Source of the DNA: Zhihengliuella salsuginis
Lineage (GTDB): Bacteria > Actinomycetota > Actinomycetes > Actinomycetales > Micrococcaceae
Length of the DNA stretch: 64,000 nt
Direction of reading: 5' to 3'
Assembly (NCBI RefSeq): GCF_014651715.1
Contig: NZ_BMXK01000002.1
Coordinates: 1 to 64,000 of the forward strand
Shown here: positions 33,490 through 43,965 of the stretch, piece after piece
How positions within the stretch are numbered: the first letter of the stretch is position 1
How the letters are laid out: each line of letters opens with the position of its first letter
Notes under the pieces: model-generated
What the model was told of the DNA's origin: nothing
What the model saw: the letters and a program-made list of their open reading frames with translations, nothing else
The model's database searches: none
Program-made: the position numbers and the translations under genes

Positions 33490-35145
33490 GTGGGGCTCAA
33501 CCATCAGGAGGCCGAGCGGGAGTTCCGCCCGGCCCGGCACGACCGCGTCCAGCTCGAGGAGATCTCCGCCGCCGTCGATGAGATCGACTACGCGGGCCCC
33601 GCGGCCGCCGTCACGGGCGTATGCCTCGATTCGCGTGCCGTCCAGCCCGGCGACCTGTACGTGGCGCTGCCCGGCGCACGCGTGCACGGCGCCCGGTTCG
33701 CGGCCGCCGCGGCCGCCGCGGGCGCCGCCGCGATCCTGACCGACGACGAGGGCGCGTCCCTGGCGGCCGGCAGCGGCCTCCCCGTGCTCAGCACGACGGC
33801 GGTGCGCAGCGTGATCGGCCGCGTCGCCTCCCTCGTCTACGGGACGCGCGCCGACGCTCCCGCACTCTTCGGGGTCACCGGCACCAACGGGAAGACCACC
33901 ACCACCTATTTCCTGCGCTCCCTGCTCCGGGCACTCGGACACGAGACCGGACTGATCGGCACCATCGAGATCGTCGCCGGCGCCACGCCCGTGCCGTCCG
34001 TCCTCACGACGCCGGAGGCGCCGCAGCTGCACGCCCTGATGGCCCGCATGCGCGAGGGGGGCATCACGGCAGCCGCCATGGAGGTCTCCTCGCACTCGCT
34101 CGACTACCAGCGGGTGGCCGGCCTGGCGTTCCAGGTCTCGGGCTTCACGAATCTGACCCAGGACCACCTCGATCTGCACGGGACGATGGAGGACTACTTC
34201 GCCTCCAAAGCCGGGCTCTTCGCGGCCGAGACGAGCCGCAGCGCCGTCGTCACCGTCGACGACGAGTGGGGCACCCGGCTCGCCGCCGAGCGCCGGGCCT
34301 CCGGCGCTGCCACACTGACACTCGCGACCGCGGCCGGCGCAGCACCCGACGCCGACTGGGTGGTCAGCAGCATCCGCCCCCACGGGCTGGGCCACGCGTT
34401 CGAACTGCACGGGCCCCGGGGCGCGGTTCTGCAGGTCAGCACCGGGCTGCCGGGCCTGTTCAACGTGTCCAACGCCGCGCTGGCCGTCGTCATGATCGTC
34501 GCCTCCGGCGCCGACTTGGGCACGCTGCAGCAGACCCTTTCAACCCTGGACCCGCTCACGGTCGAGGTTCCCGGGCGCATGCAGGTCATCGGGACCCGGC
34601 CCGCCGCCGTCGTCGACTTCGCGCACAACGCCGACGCCCTCGAACGCGCCATCGACGCGGTGCGTCCGGCCGATACAGGCGGCCGGGTCATCGTGGTCTT
34701 CGGGGCGACGGGGGACCGCGACGCGACCAAGCGGCCCGTCATGGGGGCGGTCGCCGCACGGCACGCCGACGTCGTCGTCGTCACCGACGACGACCCGCAC
34801 GGCGAGGACGCGGCCGGAATCCGGGCCGCCGTGCTGGAGGGCGCGCGGGCCGCGGTCCGCGCGGAGAACCTCGCTGCCGACGTCGTGGAATCCGCGCCCC
34901 GGGCGAGGGCCATCGAGCACGCGGTGCAGCTGGCCAGGCCGCAGGACACGGTCCTGATCGCCGGCCGCGGACACGAGACCATCCAAGAGGTCCAAGGGGT
35001 CGACCACGCCCTCGACGACCGCGTCGAACTGCGGCGCGCGCTGCTCGCCGCCGGCCACAGCGTGCTCGGCGGAGCCCCGATTGAGGGCAGCACCACACGA
35101 GACGAGTTCCGGGGTCCGGACCCCGAGGGAGTAAAGTCCTCATAG
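33490..35145 (+). CDS. murE: UDP-MurNAc-L-Ala-D-Glu ligase MurE, probably lysine-adding
   Basis: A 551-residue Mur ligase adding the third residue of the stem peptide. The P-loop is GVTGTNGKTTTT (about 128-139); the carbamylated Lys should be Lys240 in YFASKAGLF; DHLDLHG and DFAHN-like motifs are present. The specificity loop reads TDDDPHGED (432-440), where diaminopimelate-adding enzymes have DNPR. The missing Arg (His437) argues against meso-DAP and for L-Lys or another residue, as in Micrococcaceae. GTG at 33490 has GGAG 6 nt upstream. It follows ftsI and precedes murF. Confidence 0.95.
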   Translation: MGLNHQEAEREFRPARHDRVQLEEISAAVDEIDYAGPAAAVTGVCLDSRAVQPGDLYVALPGARVHGARFAAAAAAAGAAAILTDDEGASLAAGSGLPVLSTTAVRSVIGRVASLVYGTRADAPALFGVTGTNGKTTTTYFLRSLLRALGHETGLIGTIEIVAGATPVPSVLTTPEAPQLHALMARMREGGITAAAMEVSSHSLDYQRVAGLAFQVSGFTNLTQDHLDLHGTMEDYFASKAGLFAAETSRSAVVTVDDEWGTRLAAERRASGAATLTLATAAGAAPDADWVVSSIRPHGLGHAFELHGPRGAVLQVSTGLPGLFNVSNAALAVVMIVASGADLGTLQQTLSTLDPLTVEVPGRMQVIGTRPAAVVDFAHNADALERAIDAVRPADTGGRVIVVFGATGDRDATKRPVMGAVAARHADVVVVTDDDPHGEDAAGIRAAVLEGARAAVRAENLAADVVESAPRARAIEHAVQLARPQDTVLIAGRGHETIQEVQGVDHALDDRVELRRALLAAGHSVLGGAPIEGSTTRDEFRGPDPEGVKSS

Positions 35146-35147
35146 CC

Positions 35148-36620
35148 ATGATTGAACTCAACACTGCCCAGATCGCCGAGATCACCGGCGGTCGCCTGAG
35201 CGCGTCCGCCGACGGCGCGACCCGGATCCTCGGCGTCGACACCGATTCCCGGGAGATCCAACCGGGGTGGCTCTTCGTCGCCAAGCCGGGGGAGTTCTCC
35301 GACGGCCACCACTTCCTCGATGCGGCGTTCGCCGCCGGCGCGGTCCTGGCCCTGACCGAGCGCACGACCCTCGACGCCGACGGGAACGAGCATCCCGCGG
35401 TCATCGTCGACGATGCCGTGGACGCCATGGGGGCCGTCGCCGCCCACCTGGTCCGCTTCCTCAAGGGGCGCGGTGCACGGGTCGTCGGCATCACCGGCTC
35501 GGCCGGCAAGACGACGACCAAGGACCTGCTCGCCTCGATCCTCGAGACGACGGGGGAGACCATCGCCCCGGTCGGCTCCTACAACGGCGAGGTCGGCGTG
35601 CCGTTGACCGTCTTCCGCGCCAGCGAGAGCACCCGGAACCTCGTCATCGAGATGGGGGCGACCGGCGTCGGCCACATCACCTACCTCACCGACATGGTGC
35701 AGCCGGACACCGGGGTCGTGCTCTGCGTCGGCAGCGCCCACGCCGGGGAGTTCGGCGGCGTCGACAACATCGAGCGCGCCAAGGGCGAGCTCGTCGAGGC
35801 GCTCCCGGCGGACGGCACCGCGATCATCAACCTCGACGACGCCCGCGTCGCCCGGATGCGCGAGCGCACCTCGGCGCGCGTCATCGGGTTCGGCATCGAC
35901 GCCGGGCCCGTCGACGGCGTCGACGTCATCTCCGCGCGCCGCGTCGAGGTGACCCGGAACGGTCAGCCCGCGTTCGACGTCGTATTCCCGGACGGCCGTG
36001 AGTTCAGCCTGGTCAGCGGCCTGATCGGCCGCCACCACGTCTACAACCTGCTGGCCGCCGCGGCCGCTGCCTTCGCGCTCGGCGTGGACCCCGGGACGAT
36101 CGTCGCGCAACTCGACGGCCGCGGGCCGACGAGCCGCTGGCGGATGGAGCGGACCGAGCGCGCGGACGGTGTGAGCGTCGTCAACGACGCCTACAACGCC
36201 AATCCCGAATCGATGCGGGCCGCACTGCAGACCCTCGCCGAGCTCGGACTGCCCGACGGGGCCGGCCAGGCGCGCCGCACGTGGGCCGTCCTGGGGCCGA
36301 TGCTCGAGCTGGGCGACGAGTCCGTGCTAGAGCACGACCTCTTGGGCCGCCAGGCCGTGCGCCTGAACATCAAGAAGCTCGTCGTCGTGGGGCGCGAGGC
36401 GAAGCCCGCCTACAACTCCGCGGTGCTCGAGGGAAGCTGGGGGGACGAGGCGTTCTACGCCGAGACCATCGACGAGGCCGAGGCGCTGCTCACCGAGCAG
36501 CTCGCCAGCGGCGATATCGTCTTGTTCAAGTCATCGAACTCGGCCGGCCTGCGGCACCTGGGTGACCGGATCGCACAGGCGAGTGCTGCAGCCACCGCCC
36601 CAGAGGAGACCACGGAATGA
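35148..36620 (+). CDS. murF: UDP-MurNAc-tripeptide D-Ala-D-Ala ligase MurF
   Basis: A 490-residue Mur ligase that adds D-Ala-D-Ala to the stem tripeptide. The P-loop is [15 protein letters not shown] (about 117-131). NYNGEVGVP-like [11 protein letters not shown], the EMGATGVGH segment and [15 protein letters not shown] near 345 are typical MurF motifs. Ends with [13 protein letters not shown]. The ATG at 35148 is 2 bp after the murE stop. The stop overlaps mraY by 4 bp (ATGA). The gene is in the precursor part of the dcw cluster. Confidence 0.97.
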   Translation: MIELNTAQIAEITGGRLSASADGATRILGVDTDSREIQPGWLFVAKPGEFSDGHHFLDAAFAAGAVLALTERTTLDADGNEHPAVIVDDAVDAMGAVAAHLVRFLKGRGARVVGITGSAGKTTTKDLLASILETTGETIAPVGSYNGEVGVPLTVFRASESTRNLVIEMGATGVGHITYLTDMVQPDTGVVLCVGSAHAGEFGGVDNIERAKGELVEALPADGTAIINLDDARVARMRERTSARVIGFGIDAGPVDGVDVISARRVEVTRNGQPAFDVVFPDGREFSLVSGLIGRHHVYNLLAAAAAAFALGVDPGTIVAQLDGRGPTSRWRMERTERADGVSVVNDAYNANPESMRAALQTLAELGLPDGAGQARRTWAVLGPMLELGDESVLEHDLLGRQAVRLNIKKLVVVGREAKPAYNSAVLEGSWGDEAFYAETIDEAEALLTEQLASGDIVLFKSSNSAGLRHLGDRIAQASAAATAPEETTE

Positions 36621-37726
36621 TCGCACTGCTGATGGGCGCCAGCCTGGCCTTGATCCTCACCTTCGTCGGCACGCCGCTGCTGATCAAACTCCTGGTCCAC
36701 CGGCGGTACGGCCAGTTCGTGCGCGACGACGGCCCGACGTCGCACCACACGAAGCGCGGCACGCCCACCATGGGCGGCGCGATGATCGTCTTGGCGGTGG
36801 TGCTGGCCTACTTCCTCACCCACGGCATCCGGGCGCTCACCAGCGAGCACGCCACCGGCCCGACGACCTCGGGCCTGCTGCTGATGTTCCTCATGATCGG
36901 CATGGGCCTCGTCGGGTTCCTCGACGACTTCATCAAGATCTCGAAGCAGCGCAGCCTCGGCCTGCGCCCCTGGGAGAAGATCCTCGGCCAGGCACTCGTG
37001 GGCATCGCGTTCGCCCTGCTGGCCCTGCAGTTCCCGAACGAGAAGGGCCTGACGCCCGCGTCGACCCAGATCTCCTTCATCCGCGACATCCCATGGCTCG
37101 ACCTGGCCTTCTTCGGGCCCATCGTCGGCGCGATCCTGTTCGTCATCTGGTCCAACCTGATCGTCACCGCGACCACGAACGGCGTCAACGTCACCGACGG
37201 GCTCGACGGGCTGGCCGCCGGCGCATCCATCATGGTGTTCGGCGCCTACACGCTCATGGGCATCTGGCAGTACAACCAGGCCTGCGGGTCCTCCCGTGCG
37301 ATCGGCTCGGTCTGCTACGAGGTCCGCGACCCAATGGACCTGGCGCTGCTCGGCGCGATCCTCTGCGGCGCCCTGATCGGCTTCCTGTGGTGGAACACGT
37401 CCCCGGCGCACATCTTCATGGGCGACACCGGCTCGCTCGCCATCGGCGGCGCCCTCGCCGCGTTCGCGATCCTCTCGCGCACCGAGCTGCTGCTTCTGGT
37501 CCTCGCCGGCCTGTTCGTCGTCATCACGCTCTCCGTCATCATCCAGGTCGGCTTCTTCAAGCTCTCCGGCGGCAAGCGCGTCTTCCTCATGGCCCCGCTG
37601 CAGCACCACTTCGAACTCAAGGGTTGGGCCGAGGTCACGGTCGTGGTCCGCTTCTGGATCCTGGCGGGGCTCTTCGTCGCGGCCGGCCTCGGAATCTTCT
37701 ACGCCGAATGGGTGGTGGGCCTCTAA
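36617..37726 (+). CDS. mraY: Phospho-MurNAc-pentapeptide transferase MraY
   Basis: A 369-residue polytopic membrane enzyme with about ten TM helices. It transfers phospho-MurNAc-pentapeptide to undecaprenyl phosphate, forming lipid I. Motifs: the N-terminal [12 protein letters not shown], the Asp-rich [20 protein letters not shown] and [11 protein letters not shown], and finally [26 protein letters not shown] cytosolic catalytic face is formed by these loops. The gene overlaps murF by 4 bp and touches murD without a gap. Confidence 0.97.
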   Translation: MIALLMGASLALILTFVGTPLLIKLLVHRRYGQFVRDDGPTSHHTKRGTPTMGGAMIVLAVVLAYFLTHGIRALTSEHATGPTTSGLLLMFLMIGMGLVGFLDDFIKISKQRSLGLRPWEKILGQALVGIAFALLALQFPNEKGLTPASTQISFIRDIPWLDLAFFGPIVGAILFVIWSNLIVTATTNGVNVTDGLDGLAAGASIMVFGAYTLMGIWQYNQACGSSRAIGSVCYEVRDPMDLALLGAILCGALIGFLWWNTSPAHIFMGDTGSLAIGGALAAFAILSRTELLLLVLAGLFVVITLSVIIQVGFFKLSGGKRVFLMAPLQHHFELKGWAEVTVVVRFWILAGLFVAAGLGIFYAEWVVGL

Positions 37727-39247
37727 ATGGCGAATCTGGACGAACTGACCAGCTGGGACGCCGACTGGTCCGGCCTGCGGGTCGTGGTCACGGGTCTGGG
37801 GCTCAGCGGGTTCTCCGCGGCGGACACCCTGATCGAGCTCGGCGCGCGCGTCGTCGTCGTCGACGGGAACGACTCGGAGGAGAACCGGCAGCGCGCGGAC
37901 ACACTGCGCATCGTCGGCGCCGCCGACGTCCTGCTCGGCGCCGGGAACCAGGACGTGCTGCCGCTCATCGACGGCGGGGCGCCCGAGCTCGTCGTGTCCT
38001 CGCCGGGCTGGAGCCCCCGCCAGCCGCTCATCGCCGCCGCGGAAGAGGCCGCGATCCCGGTGTGGGGCGACGTCGAGCTCGCCTGGCGGGTGCGCGAGCG
38101 CGCCGGCCGCCCGACGGCCGAATGGCTCGTGCTCACCGGCACCAACGGCAAGACGACGACGGTCTCCATGGCCGAGTCGATGCTCCAGGCCGCCGGACTG
38201 CGCGCCCTGGCCGTCGGCAACGTCGGCACCCCGATCCTGGACGCCATCCGCGACCCGCAGGGGTTCGACGTCCTCGTGGTCGAGCTCTCCAGCTTCCAGC
38301 TGCACTACACACACACGATGTCGCCGCAGGCTTCCGTCGTGCTGAACATCGCCGAGGACCACGTCGACTGGCACGGCTCCTTCGACGAGTACCGGGCGGC
38401 GAAGGCGAAGATCTACGAGCGCACCCGCGTCGCCGCCGTCTTCAACGTCGAGGACCCCGTGACCATGCGCATGGTCGAGAACGCGGACGTCGTCGAGGGC
38501 TGCCGGGCCATCGGCTTCACCACGGGCGTCCCCGCCCGCAGCATGGTCGGCATCGCCGAGGGGCTCCTCATCGACCGCGCCTACCTCGAAGACCGGGCGA
38601 ACTCTGCGATCGAGCTGGCGGCCGTCAACGACGTCGGCGAGGTGCCGGCCCGGCACAACGTCGCCAACGCCCTGGCCGCGGCGGCTCTCGTGCGCGCCCA
38701 CGGCGTCCCGGCCGAGGCCGTCCGGGACGGTCTGCTGGCCTACCAGCCCGGCGACCACAGGATCCAGGCGGTGGCCCGCCGCGGGGACATCCTCTGGATC
38801 AACGACTCCAAGGCGACCAACCCGCACGCCGCGGCCGCGTCCCTGGGCTCGTTCCGCTCGGTGGTCTGGATCGCCGGCGGCCTCTCCAAGGGCGTCGACT
38901 ACCACCGGATCGTCGCTGACAACGCCGAACGCCTGCGCGCGGTCGTTTTGATCGGAGTCGACACGACGGGCCTGCGCGAGGCCCTGCGAGAACACGCTCC
39001 GGATGTTCCCGTATTGGCGACGTCGGTGGGGGACACTGGTGGTGCAGGACCGGCCGGTTCGCATTCCGTCTCCGGGACGGCGGTCATGGCACAAGCCGTC
39101 GACCTCGCCGCGGAGGCAGCGCAACCGGGGGACACGGTCCTCATGGCACCGGCCGCGGCGTCGATGGACCAGTTCACGTCCTATGCGCAGCGCGGCAACG
39201 CCTTCATGGAGGCGGTGCGTGAATTGATGGAACGGCCCGAATCCTGA
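37727..39247 (+). CDS. murD: UDP-MurNAc-L-alanine:D-glutamate ligase MurD
   Basis: A 506-residue Mur ligase that adds D-Glu. It has the N-terminal UDP-binding fold VVVTGLGLSGFSAADTL (about 15-31), a P-loop LTGTNGKTTTVSMAE (about 138-152), VVELSSFQLHYT and the DHVDWHGSF motif, then WINDSKATNPHAAAASL in the C-terminal domain. Length is a little above the usual 440-480 because of a short insert near 425-445 (VGDTGGAGPAGSHS). ATG at 37727 abuts the mraY stop. A 34-bp gap follows before ftsW. Confidence 0.97.
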   Translation: MANLDELTSWDADWSGLRVVVTGLGLSGFSAADTLIELGARVVVVDGNDSEENRQRADTLRIVGAADVLLGAGNQDVLPLIDGGAPELVVSSPGWSPRQPLIAAAEEAAIPVWGDVELAWRVRERAGRPTAEWLVLTGTNGKTTTVSMAESMLQAAGLRALAVGNVGTPILDAIRDPQGFDVLVVELSSFQLHYTHTMSPQASVVLNIAEDHVDWHGSFDEYRAAKAKIYERTRVAAVFNVEDPVTMRMVENADVVEGCRAIGFTTGVPARSMVGIAEGLLIDRAYLEDRANSAIELAAVNDVGEVPARHNVANALAAAALVRAHGVPAEAVRDGLLAYQPGDHRIQAVARRGDILWINDSKATNPHAAAASLGSFRSVVWIAGGLSKGVDYHRIVADNAERLRAVVLIGVDTTGLREALREHAPDVPVLATSVGDTGGAGPAGSHSVSGTAVMAQAVDLAAEAAQPGDTVLMAPAAASMDQFTSYAQRGNAFMEAVRELMERPES

Positions 39248-39281
39248 CCCGGGCCACGAGGCAGAGCCGGAGGGACCCGAC

Positions 39282-40484
39282 GTGAAGACCCGACGAGCAG
39301 GCGGCCTGACGCGATTCTGGCGTCTGCTCGAGGGCCAGGAGGGCGGCGGCCGCAACAGCGGCTATTACATGATCCTCGGCAGCGCGCTCGCGCTCACCGT
39401 GATCGGCCTGCTCATGGTCCTCTCCTCCTCGTCCGTCTCCGCGATCTCCAAGGAGTCCAACTCCTACGGCCTGTTCATCCGCCAGGGCATCTTCGCCGTC
39501 GTCGGTGTCGTGGCGATGCTGGTCCTCTCCAGGGTCCCGATCCGCTGGTACCGGCGCCTCGCGTGGCCGCTGCTCGGGATCGCCGTGGTCACCCTGGCGC
39601 TCGTGCTGACGCCCCTCGGCGTGACCGTGAACGGCAACCGCAACTGGATCGAACTCGCAGGCATCCGTGCGCAGCCCTCGGAGGCGGCGAAGCTCGCACT
39701 GGCCGTCTGGAGCGCCCACATCCTGGCGACCAAGGGCCATCTGGTCAGGGACTGGAAGCACGCCCTCATCCCGGTCGTCGTCCCGGGCTCGGCGATCATC
39801 CTGCTCTTCGTCCTGCTCGGGCACGACGTCGGCACGCTGCTCGTGCTCGTCCTCATCGTCGCCGCCGTGCTGTTCCTGGCCGGCGCGCCCAAGCGGATCT
39901 TCGTTCTCGGCGGCCTCGCCGGCATCGTGGGCGCGATCGCCGTGTTCGCCTTCTCCGAGAACCGCATGGGCCGGCTCAACGCCTGGCTCCAGATCGACTG
40001 CGAAGGCAACCGTGCCTGCTACCAGCCGATGCACGGCTTCTACGCGCTGGCCTCAGGCGGCTGGTGGGGGGTCGGCCTGGGCCAGTCGCGACAGAAGTGG
40101 AACTACCTGCCGGAAGCCCAGACCGACTACATCCTGGCCATCGTCGGCGAGGAGCTCGGGCTCGTGGGCACCCTCGTGATCGTGGTGCTCTTCGCCGGCC
40201 TCGCCGCCGCCATGTACCGCGTGGCCTTCCAGAGCCGGGACACGTTCGTCCGCGTGGCCACCGGCGGCATCATGGCCTGGCTCATCGGGCAGGCCTTCAT
40301 CAACATGGGCATGGTGACCGGGCTGCTGCCCGTGATCGGCATCCCGCTCCCCTTCATCTCCTATGGCGGTTCCGCGCTCGTCATCTCCCTCGCCGCCATC
40401 GGCGTGATCCTCGCCTTCGCGCGCCAGAGCGCCAAGACCGGATCCTCCACACCATCACGACGAAAGACGCAGCAGCCCGCATGA
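39282..40484 (+). CDS. ftsW: Septal peptidoglycan glycosyltransferase FtsW
   Basis: A 400-residue SEDS polymerase with ten TM helices. It polymerises lipid II at the septum with FtsI. Motifs: [24 protein letters not shown] (about 110-133), the large extracellular loop with [18 protein letters not shown] and [18 protein letters not shown], and the final [15 protein letters not shown]. The cytosolic N-terminus is short. GTG at 39282 has GGAGGGA 7 nt upstream. The stop overlaps the murG start (ATGA). Confidence 0.97.
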   Translation: MKTRRAGGLTRFWRLLEGQEGGGRNSGYYMILGSALALTVIGLLMVLSSSSVSAISKESNSYGLFIRQGIFAVVGVVAMLVLSRVPIRWYRRLAWPLLGIAVVTLALVLTPLGVTVNGNRNWIELAGIRAQPSEAAKLALAVWSAHILATKGHLVRDWKHALIPVVVPGSAIILLFVLLGHDVGTLLVLVLIVAAVLFLAGAPKRIFVLGGLAGIVGAIAVFAFSENRMGRLNAWLQIDCEGNRACYQPMHGFYALASGGWWGVGLGQSRQKWNYLPEAQTDYILAIVGEELGLVGTLVIVVLFAGLAAAMYRVAFQSRDTFVRVATGGIMAWLIGQAFINMGMVTGLLPVIGIPLPFISYGGSALVISLAAIGVILAFARQSAKTGSSTPSRRKTQQPA

Positions 40485-41584
40485 ACGACATCTCGGTTGT
40501 CCTGGCCGGCGGCGGCACCGCCGGCCACATCTCCCCGCTCCTCGCGATCGCGGACGCCCTCGTCGGCGCCGCCCCCGGAACGCGGATCACCACGGTGGGC
40601 ACCGCCTCCGGCATGGAGACCCGCCTGGTGCCCGCTGCCGGATACGAGCTCGAGACGATCGAGCGCGTGCCGATGCCGCGGCGCCCGTCGACGGCGCTGC
40701 TGAAGCTGCCGTTCCGCTTCGCGAAGGCCGTGCGGCACGCCGGCGAGATCATCGACCGCGCCGGTGCCGACGTCGTCGTGGGCGTGGGCGGCTACGTGTG
40801 CACCCCGGTCTACCTCGCGGCCAGGCGGCGGGGCGTCCCCGTGGTGATCCACGAGGCCAACGCCCGCGCCGGGCTGGCCAACAAGGTCGGCGCGCGCTTC
40901 GCCGCCCGCGTGGCCGCCGCGTTCGCCGGGACGTCGCTGCCGAAGGCGCAGGTCGTCGGGATGCCGATGCGGCGCGAGATCGCCCGGCTGGACCGGGCGT
41001 CCGCGCGTCGCGACGCGCGGGTCTCGCTCGGGCTCGACCCGGAGAAGAGGACCCTCGTCGTCACCGGCGGGTCCTCGGGCGCCGTCACTCTGAACCAGGC
41101 CCTCGTCGGCGCACTCGACGCGATCTCGCGGGCGGAACCGGCGGTCCAGGTCCTCCACGTCACCGGGCGCGACAAGCAGATCACCGGCGCGGACGGCGAA
41201 CCGCTGGCGGCACCCGGGTACGTCCAGGTCGAATACGTGGACGGGATGGAGCGCGCCTACGCGGCGGCCGACCTGATGGTGTGCCGCTCCGGTGCCGGAA
41301 CGGTCTGCGAGCTCGCGGCCGTCGGGCTGCCCTCCGTGCTGGTGCCGCTGCCGATCGGCAACGGCGAGCAGCGCCACAACGGGCAGCCGCTCGTCGACGC
41401 GCAGGGCGCCGTCATGGTCGACAACGCCGACTTCACGGCGGACTACGTGCGCGACCACGTGGTCCCGCTGCTGAACGACGACGCCCGGCTGGAGGCGATG
41501 GGCCGGGCGGCCGCCCACCACGGGCGGCGCGACGCCGCCGAGGCCGTGGCGCAGCTCGTCTTCGAAGCAGCAGCCGGCGCCTGA
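40481..41584 (+). CDS. murG: MurG glycosyltransferase (lipid II synthesis)
   Basis: A 367-residue GT-B enzyme. It transfers GlcNAc from UDP-GlcNAc to lipid I on the inner membrane face. Motifs: [19 protein letters not shown] (about 8-26), [33 protein letters not shown] and the UDP-binding [24 protein letters not shown] family length is about 355-375. The reading frame is open further upstream inside ftsW, but ATG 40481 is coupled to the ftsW stop. Confidence 0.97.
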   Translation: MNDISVVLAGGGTAGHISPLLAIADALVGAAPGTRITTVGTASGMETRLVPAAGYELETIERVPMPRRPSTALLKLPFRFAKAVRHAGEIIDRAGADVVVGVGGYVCTPVYLAARRRGVPVVIHEANARAGLANKVGARFAARVAAAFAGTSLPKAQVVGMPMRREIARLDRASARRDARVSLGLDPEKRTLVVTGGSSGAVTLNQALVGALDAISRAEPAVQVLHVTGRDKQITGADGEPLAAPGYVQVEYVDGMERAYAAADLMVCRSGAGTVCELAAVGLPSVLVPLPIGNGEQRHNGQPLVDAQGAVMVDNADFTADYVRDHVVPLLNDDARLEAMGRAAAHHGRRDAAEAVAQLVFEAAAGA

Positions 41585-41620
41585 AACCGAGACGACACCG
41601 TGAGGACCGAGGACGAAGAG

Positions 41621-43060
41621 ATGGAACCCATGACGAAGAACGTTGACCAGCCCGCCGCCGCACCGCGTCGGCTCGAAGACCTGGGGCGCGTGCACTTCCT
41701 GGGCCTCGGCGGAGTCGGCGTATCGGCGGTGGCGCGCCTCATGCAGGCCCGCGGCACCACGATCTCCGGCACGGACGGCAAGGACCTGCCGGTCCTGCAC
41801 GAGCTCGCGGACGGAGGCGCCCGCGTGCACGTCGGCTACGCGGCGGAGAACCTGGGCGAGGTCGACACCGTCGTCGCCTCCTCGATCATCAAGGACGGCA
41901 ATCCCGAGTACGACGAGGCCGTCCGCCGCGGCGTGCGCATCCTGCACCGGTCGGAGGGCCTCGCGGCCACCATGGAGGGCCACCGGGTCGTCACGATCGC
42001 GGGCACCCACGGCAAGACCACCACGACGTCGCTCGTCGCCGTGATGCTGCGCCACGCCGGCCTGGCCCCGTCCTTCGCGATCGGCGCCAACGTCGGCGGC
42101 CTGGGCGTCAACGCGGAGCTCGGCGACGGCCGGATCTTCGTGGCCGAGGCCGACGAGTCCGACGGCTCCTTCATGAACTACACGCCCGACGTCGCCGTCG
42201 TGACCAACGTCGAGGCCGACCACCTGGACCACTACGGCACGGCAGAGGCCGTGCACGAGAGCTTCTACCGTTTCGCCTCCCTGCTGCCGCCGGACGGCCT
42301 GCTGGTCGCGTGCGCGGACGACGACGGCGCGGCCGCCCTGGCCGAGCGCGTGCGCCGTGAGCGCCCCGACGTCCGCGTGCAGACCTACGGGTTCTCCGAC
42401 GGCGCCGACTGGCAGCTCGCCGAGGCCCATGCGGACGGGTTGCGCTACGGATGCCGGCTCGGCTTCGGCACGGCCGGCACGGCGACGCTGGATCTGGCGG
42501 TCCCGGGCGACCACAACCTGCTCAACGCCGCCGCGGCCTTCGCCGTCGGACACGAGTTCGGGATGAGCGCTGAGCAGGCCGTGGCGGGGCTGGCGTCCTT
42601 CTCGGGGGCGGCGCGCCGGTTCGAGTACCGCGGCGAGGAGGCGGGCGTCCGCGTCTACGACGACTACGCGCACCATCCCACGGAGGTCGCCGCCGCGCTG
42701 CGCGCCGGACGCGCGGTCTCGGCCGGCCACCGTGTCCACGTGCTCTTCCAGCCGCACCTGTTCTCGCGGACCAAGGAGTTCTCGCGCGAATTCGCCGAAG
42801 CGCTCTCCCTCGCGGACTCGGCGCACGTGCTGGAGATCTATCCGGCGCGCGAGACCCCGATCGAGGGCGTGACCAGCGACCTGGTGACCGACGCGCTGAG
42901 CACCGACGGCGGATTCGTCGCGGCCGACGACGCCGCGTCCCGGCTGGCCGCGTCGGCGCGGCCGGGCGACATCGTCATGACCGTCGGCGCCGGCGACGTC
43001 ACCGAGTACGGGCCCCGGATCCTGGACGCGCTGCGCGCGACCGCCGTGTCGGCGGGGTAG
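41621..43060 (+). CDS. murC: UDP-MurNAc:L-alanine ligase MurC
   Basis: A 479-residue Mur ligase that adds L-Ala, the first stem residue. It has FLGLGGVGVSAVARLM (about 26-41), a P-loop IAGTHGKTTTTSLVA, EADESDGSFMNYTP, and NVEADHLDHYG. C-terminal motifs include VYDDYAHHPTEVAAAL and LFQPHLFSRTKEF. Start choice: ATG 41621 with GAGG about 8 nt upstream; GTG 41600 and ATG 41630 are also possible. ftsQ starts 2 bp after the stop. Confidence 0.95.
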   Translation: MEPMTKNVDQPAAAPRRLEDLGRVHFLGLGGVGVSAVARLMQARGTTISGTDGKDLPVLHELADGGARVHVGYAAENLGEVDTVVASSIIKDGNPEYDEAVRRGVRILHRSEGLAATMEGHRVVTIAGTHGKTTTTSLVAVMLRHAGLAPSFAIGANVGGLGVNAELGDGRIFVAEADESDGSFMNYTPDVAVVTNVEADHLDHYGTAEAVHESFYRFASLLPPDGLLVACADDDGAAALAERVRRERPDVRVQTYGFSDGADWQLAEAHADGLRYGCRLGFGTAGTATLDLAVPGDHNLLNAAAAFAVGHEFGMSAEQAVAGLASFSGAARRFEYRGEEAGVRVYDDYAHHPTEVAAALRAGRAVSAGHRVHVLFQPHLFSRTKEFSREFAEALSLADSAHVLEIYPARETPIEGVTSDLVTDALSTDGGFVAADDAASRLAASARPGDIVMTVGAGDVTEYGPRILDALRATAVSAG

Positions 43061-43062
43061 CA

Positions 43063-43800
43063 GTGTCCGTCGAGCACAACATCGTCGAGCTGCCGCCGCA
43101 GCCGGCCAAGGTCTGGAGGAAGCGGCTCCTCATCGGAGGGTCCGCGACCCTCGTCGTGGTCCTGGCTCTGATCGCGGTCCTGCTCTACTCGCCGCTGCTG
43201 GCGATCGAGAAGATCGAGGTCACCGGGCAGCAGCTGGCGTCTGCGGAGTCCGTGGCCGGTGACCTGGAGCCGCTGCACGGGGTTCCGCTGCCGCGCGTGG
43301 GTCCGGGCACGGTCCGCGACCTGCTGGCGGACCAGCCGGCCGTCGACGACGTCGTGATCCAGGCCGAGGCGCCCGACACCCTGCACGTGATCGTGACCGA
43401 ATTCCAGCCGGTGGCGATCACGGGAGGCGACGGGGCGTACAAGCTGGTGGCCGCCGACGGACGCTACCTGAAAACCGTGGAGAACCGCGACGACTTCGAG
43501 CTGCCGCAGATCTCGGGGGTCTCCGGCGATTCCAAGCCCGAGTTGTTCGAGACGATCACCACGGTGCTCGCAGCGCTGCCCGAAGACGTGCTCGCGCAGC
43601 TGAAGTTCGCGACGGCCGAGACGATCGACTCCGTCGAGCTCGAACTGGTCACGGGCGAACGCGTCCGCTGGGGGAGCGCTGAGCGCAACCCCGAGAAGGC
43701 GGGTGTCCTGACGGCCCTGCTGGGCGTCGAGCCCCCGGAGGACCAGCCCGCGGTGTCGGTCTACGACGTCTCCAGTCCGGAGCGTCCGGTCACGCGATGA
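43063..43800 (+). CDS. ftsQ: Division protein FtsQ
   Basis: A 245-residue bitopic membrane protein. A short basic N-terminus (residues 1-23) is followed by one TM helix (about 24-46, LLIGGSATLVVVLALIAVLLYS) and a POTRA domain (about 49-118; LLAIEKIEVTGQQLASAESVAG). The FtsQ domain then has a strand region ending near QPAVSVYDVSSPERPVTR. It links septal synthases with FtsL and FtsB homologues. GTG at 43063 is 2 bp after murC. The next gene, ftsZ, has its own leader of 165 bp. Confidence 0.93.
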   Translation: MSVEHNIVELPPQPAKVWRKRLLIGGSATLVVVLALIAVLLYSPLLAIEKIEVTGQQLASAESVAGDLEPLHGVPLPRVGPGTVRDLLADQPAVDDVVIQAEAPDTLHVIVTEFQPVAITGGDGAYKLVAADGRYLKTVENRDDFELPQISGVSGDSKPELFETITTVLAALPEDVLAQLKFATAETIDSVELELVTGERVRWGSAERNPEKAGVLTALLGVEPPEDQPAVSVYDVSSPERPVTR

Positions 43801-43875
43801 CGATGATTGCAACGACACGCGGCGCAGGTCATTGCTTCGGGCCCACCGGAACCATAGCGTCTAGATAGCAGCAGC

Positions 43876-43917
43876 TTGACATAACTATAACCCTCAACTT
43901 CAACGTTAGGGTTGAAC
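43876..43917 (+). promoter_or_regulatory. ftsZ upstream region with TTGACA and overlapping inverted repeats
   Basis: A perfect TTGACA (43876-43881) is followed by the A/T-rich TAACTATAACCC. AACCCTCAAC and GTTAGGGTT form an imperfect inverted repeat, overlapped by a perfect TTCAAC/GTTGAA. No -10 lies at the ideal distance from TTGACA; TATAAC (43886) is the best T-rich candidate. It resembles a promoter plus operator, but the exact start is uncertain. Confidence 0.4.
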
Positions 43918-43965
43918 GTCGAAAAGCAGACCCGCACAGCACACACCGAGCAAGGGAAACAGGAC

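Noticed and set aside
31702-34410. A 900-codon minus-strand frame opposite ftsI and murE
   Set aside because: Shadow frame with no recognisable domain; ftsI and murE motifs are intact on the plus strand.
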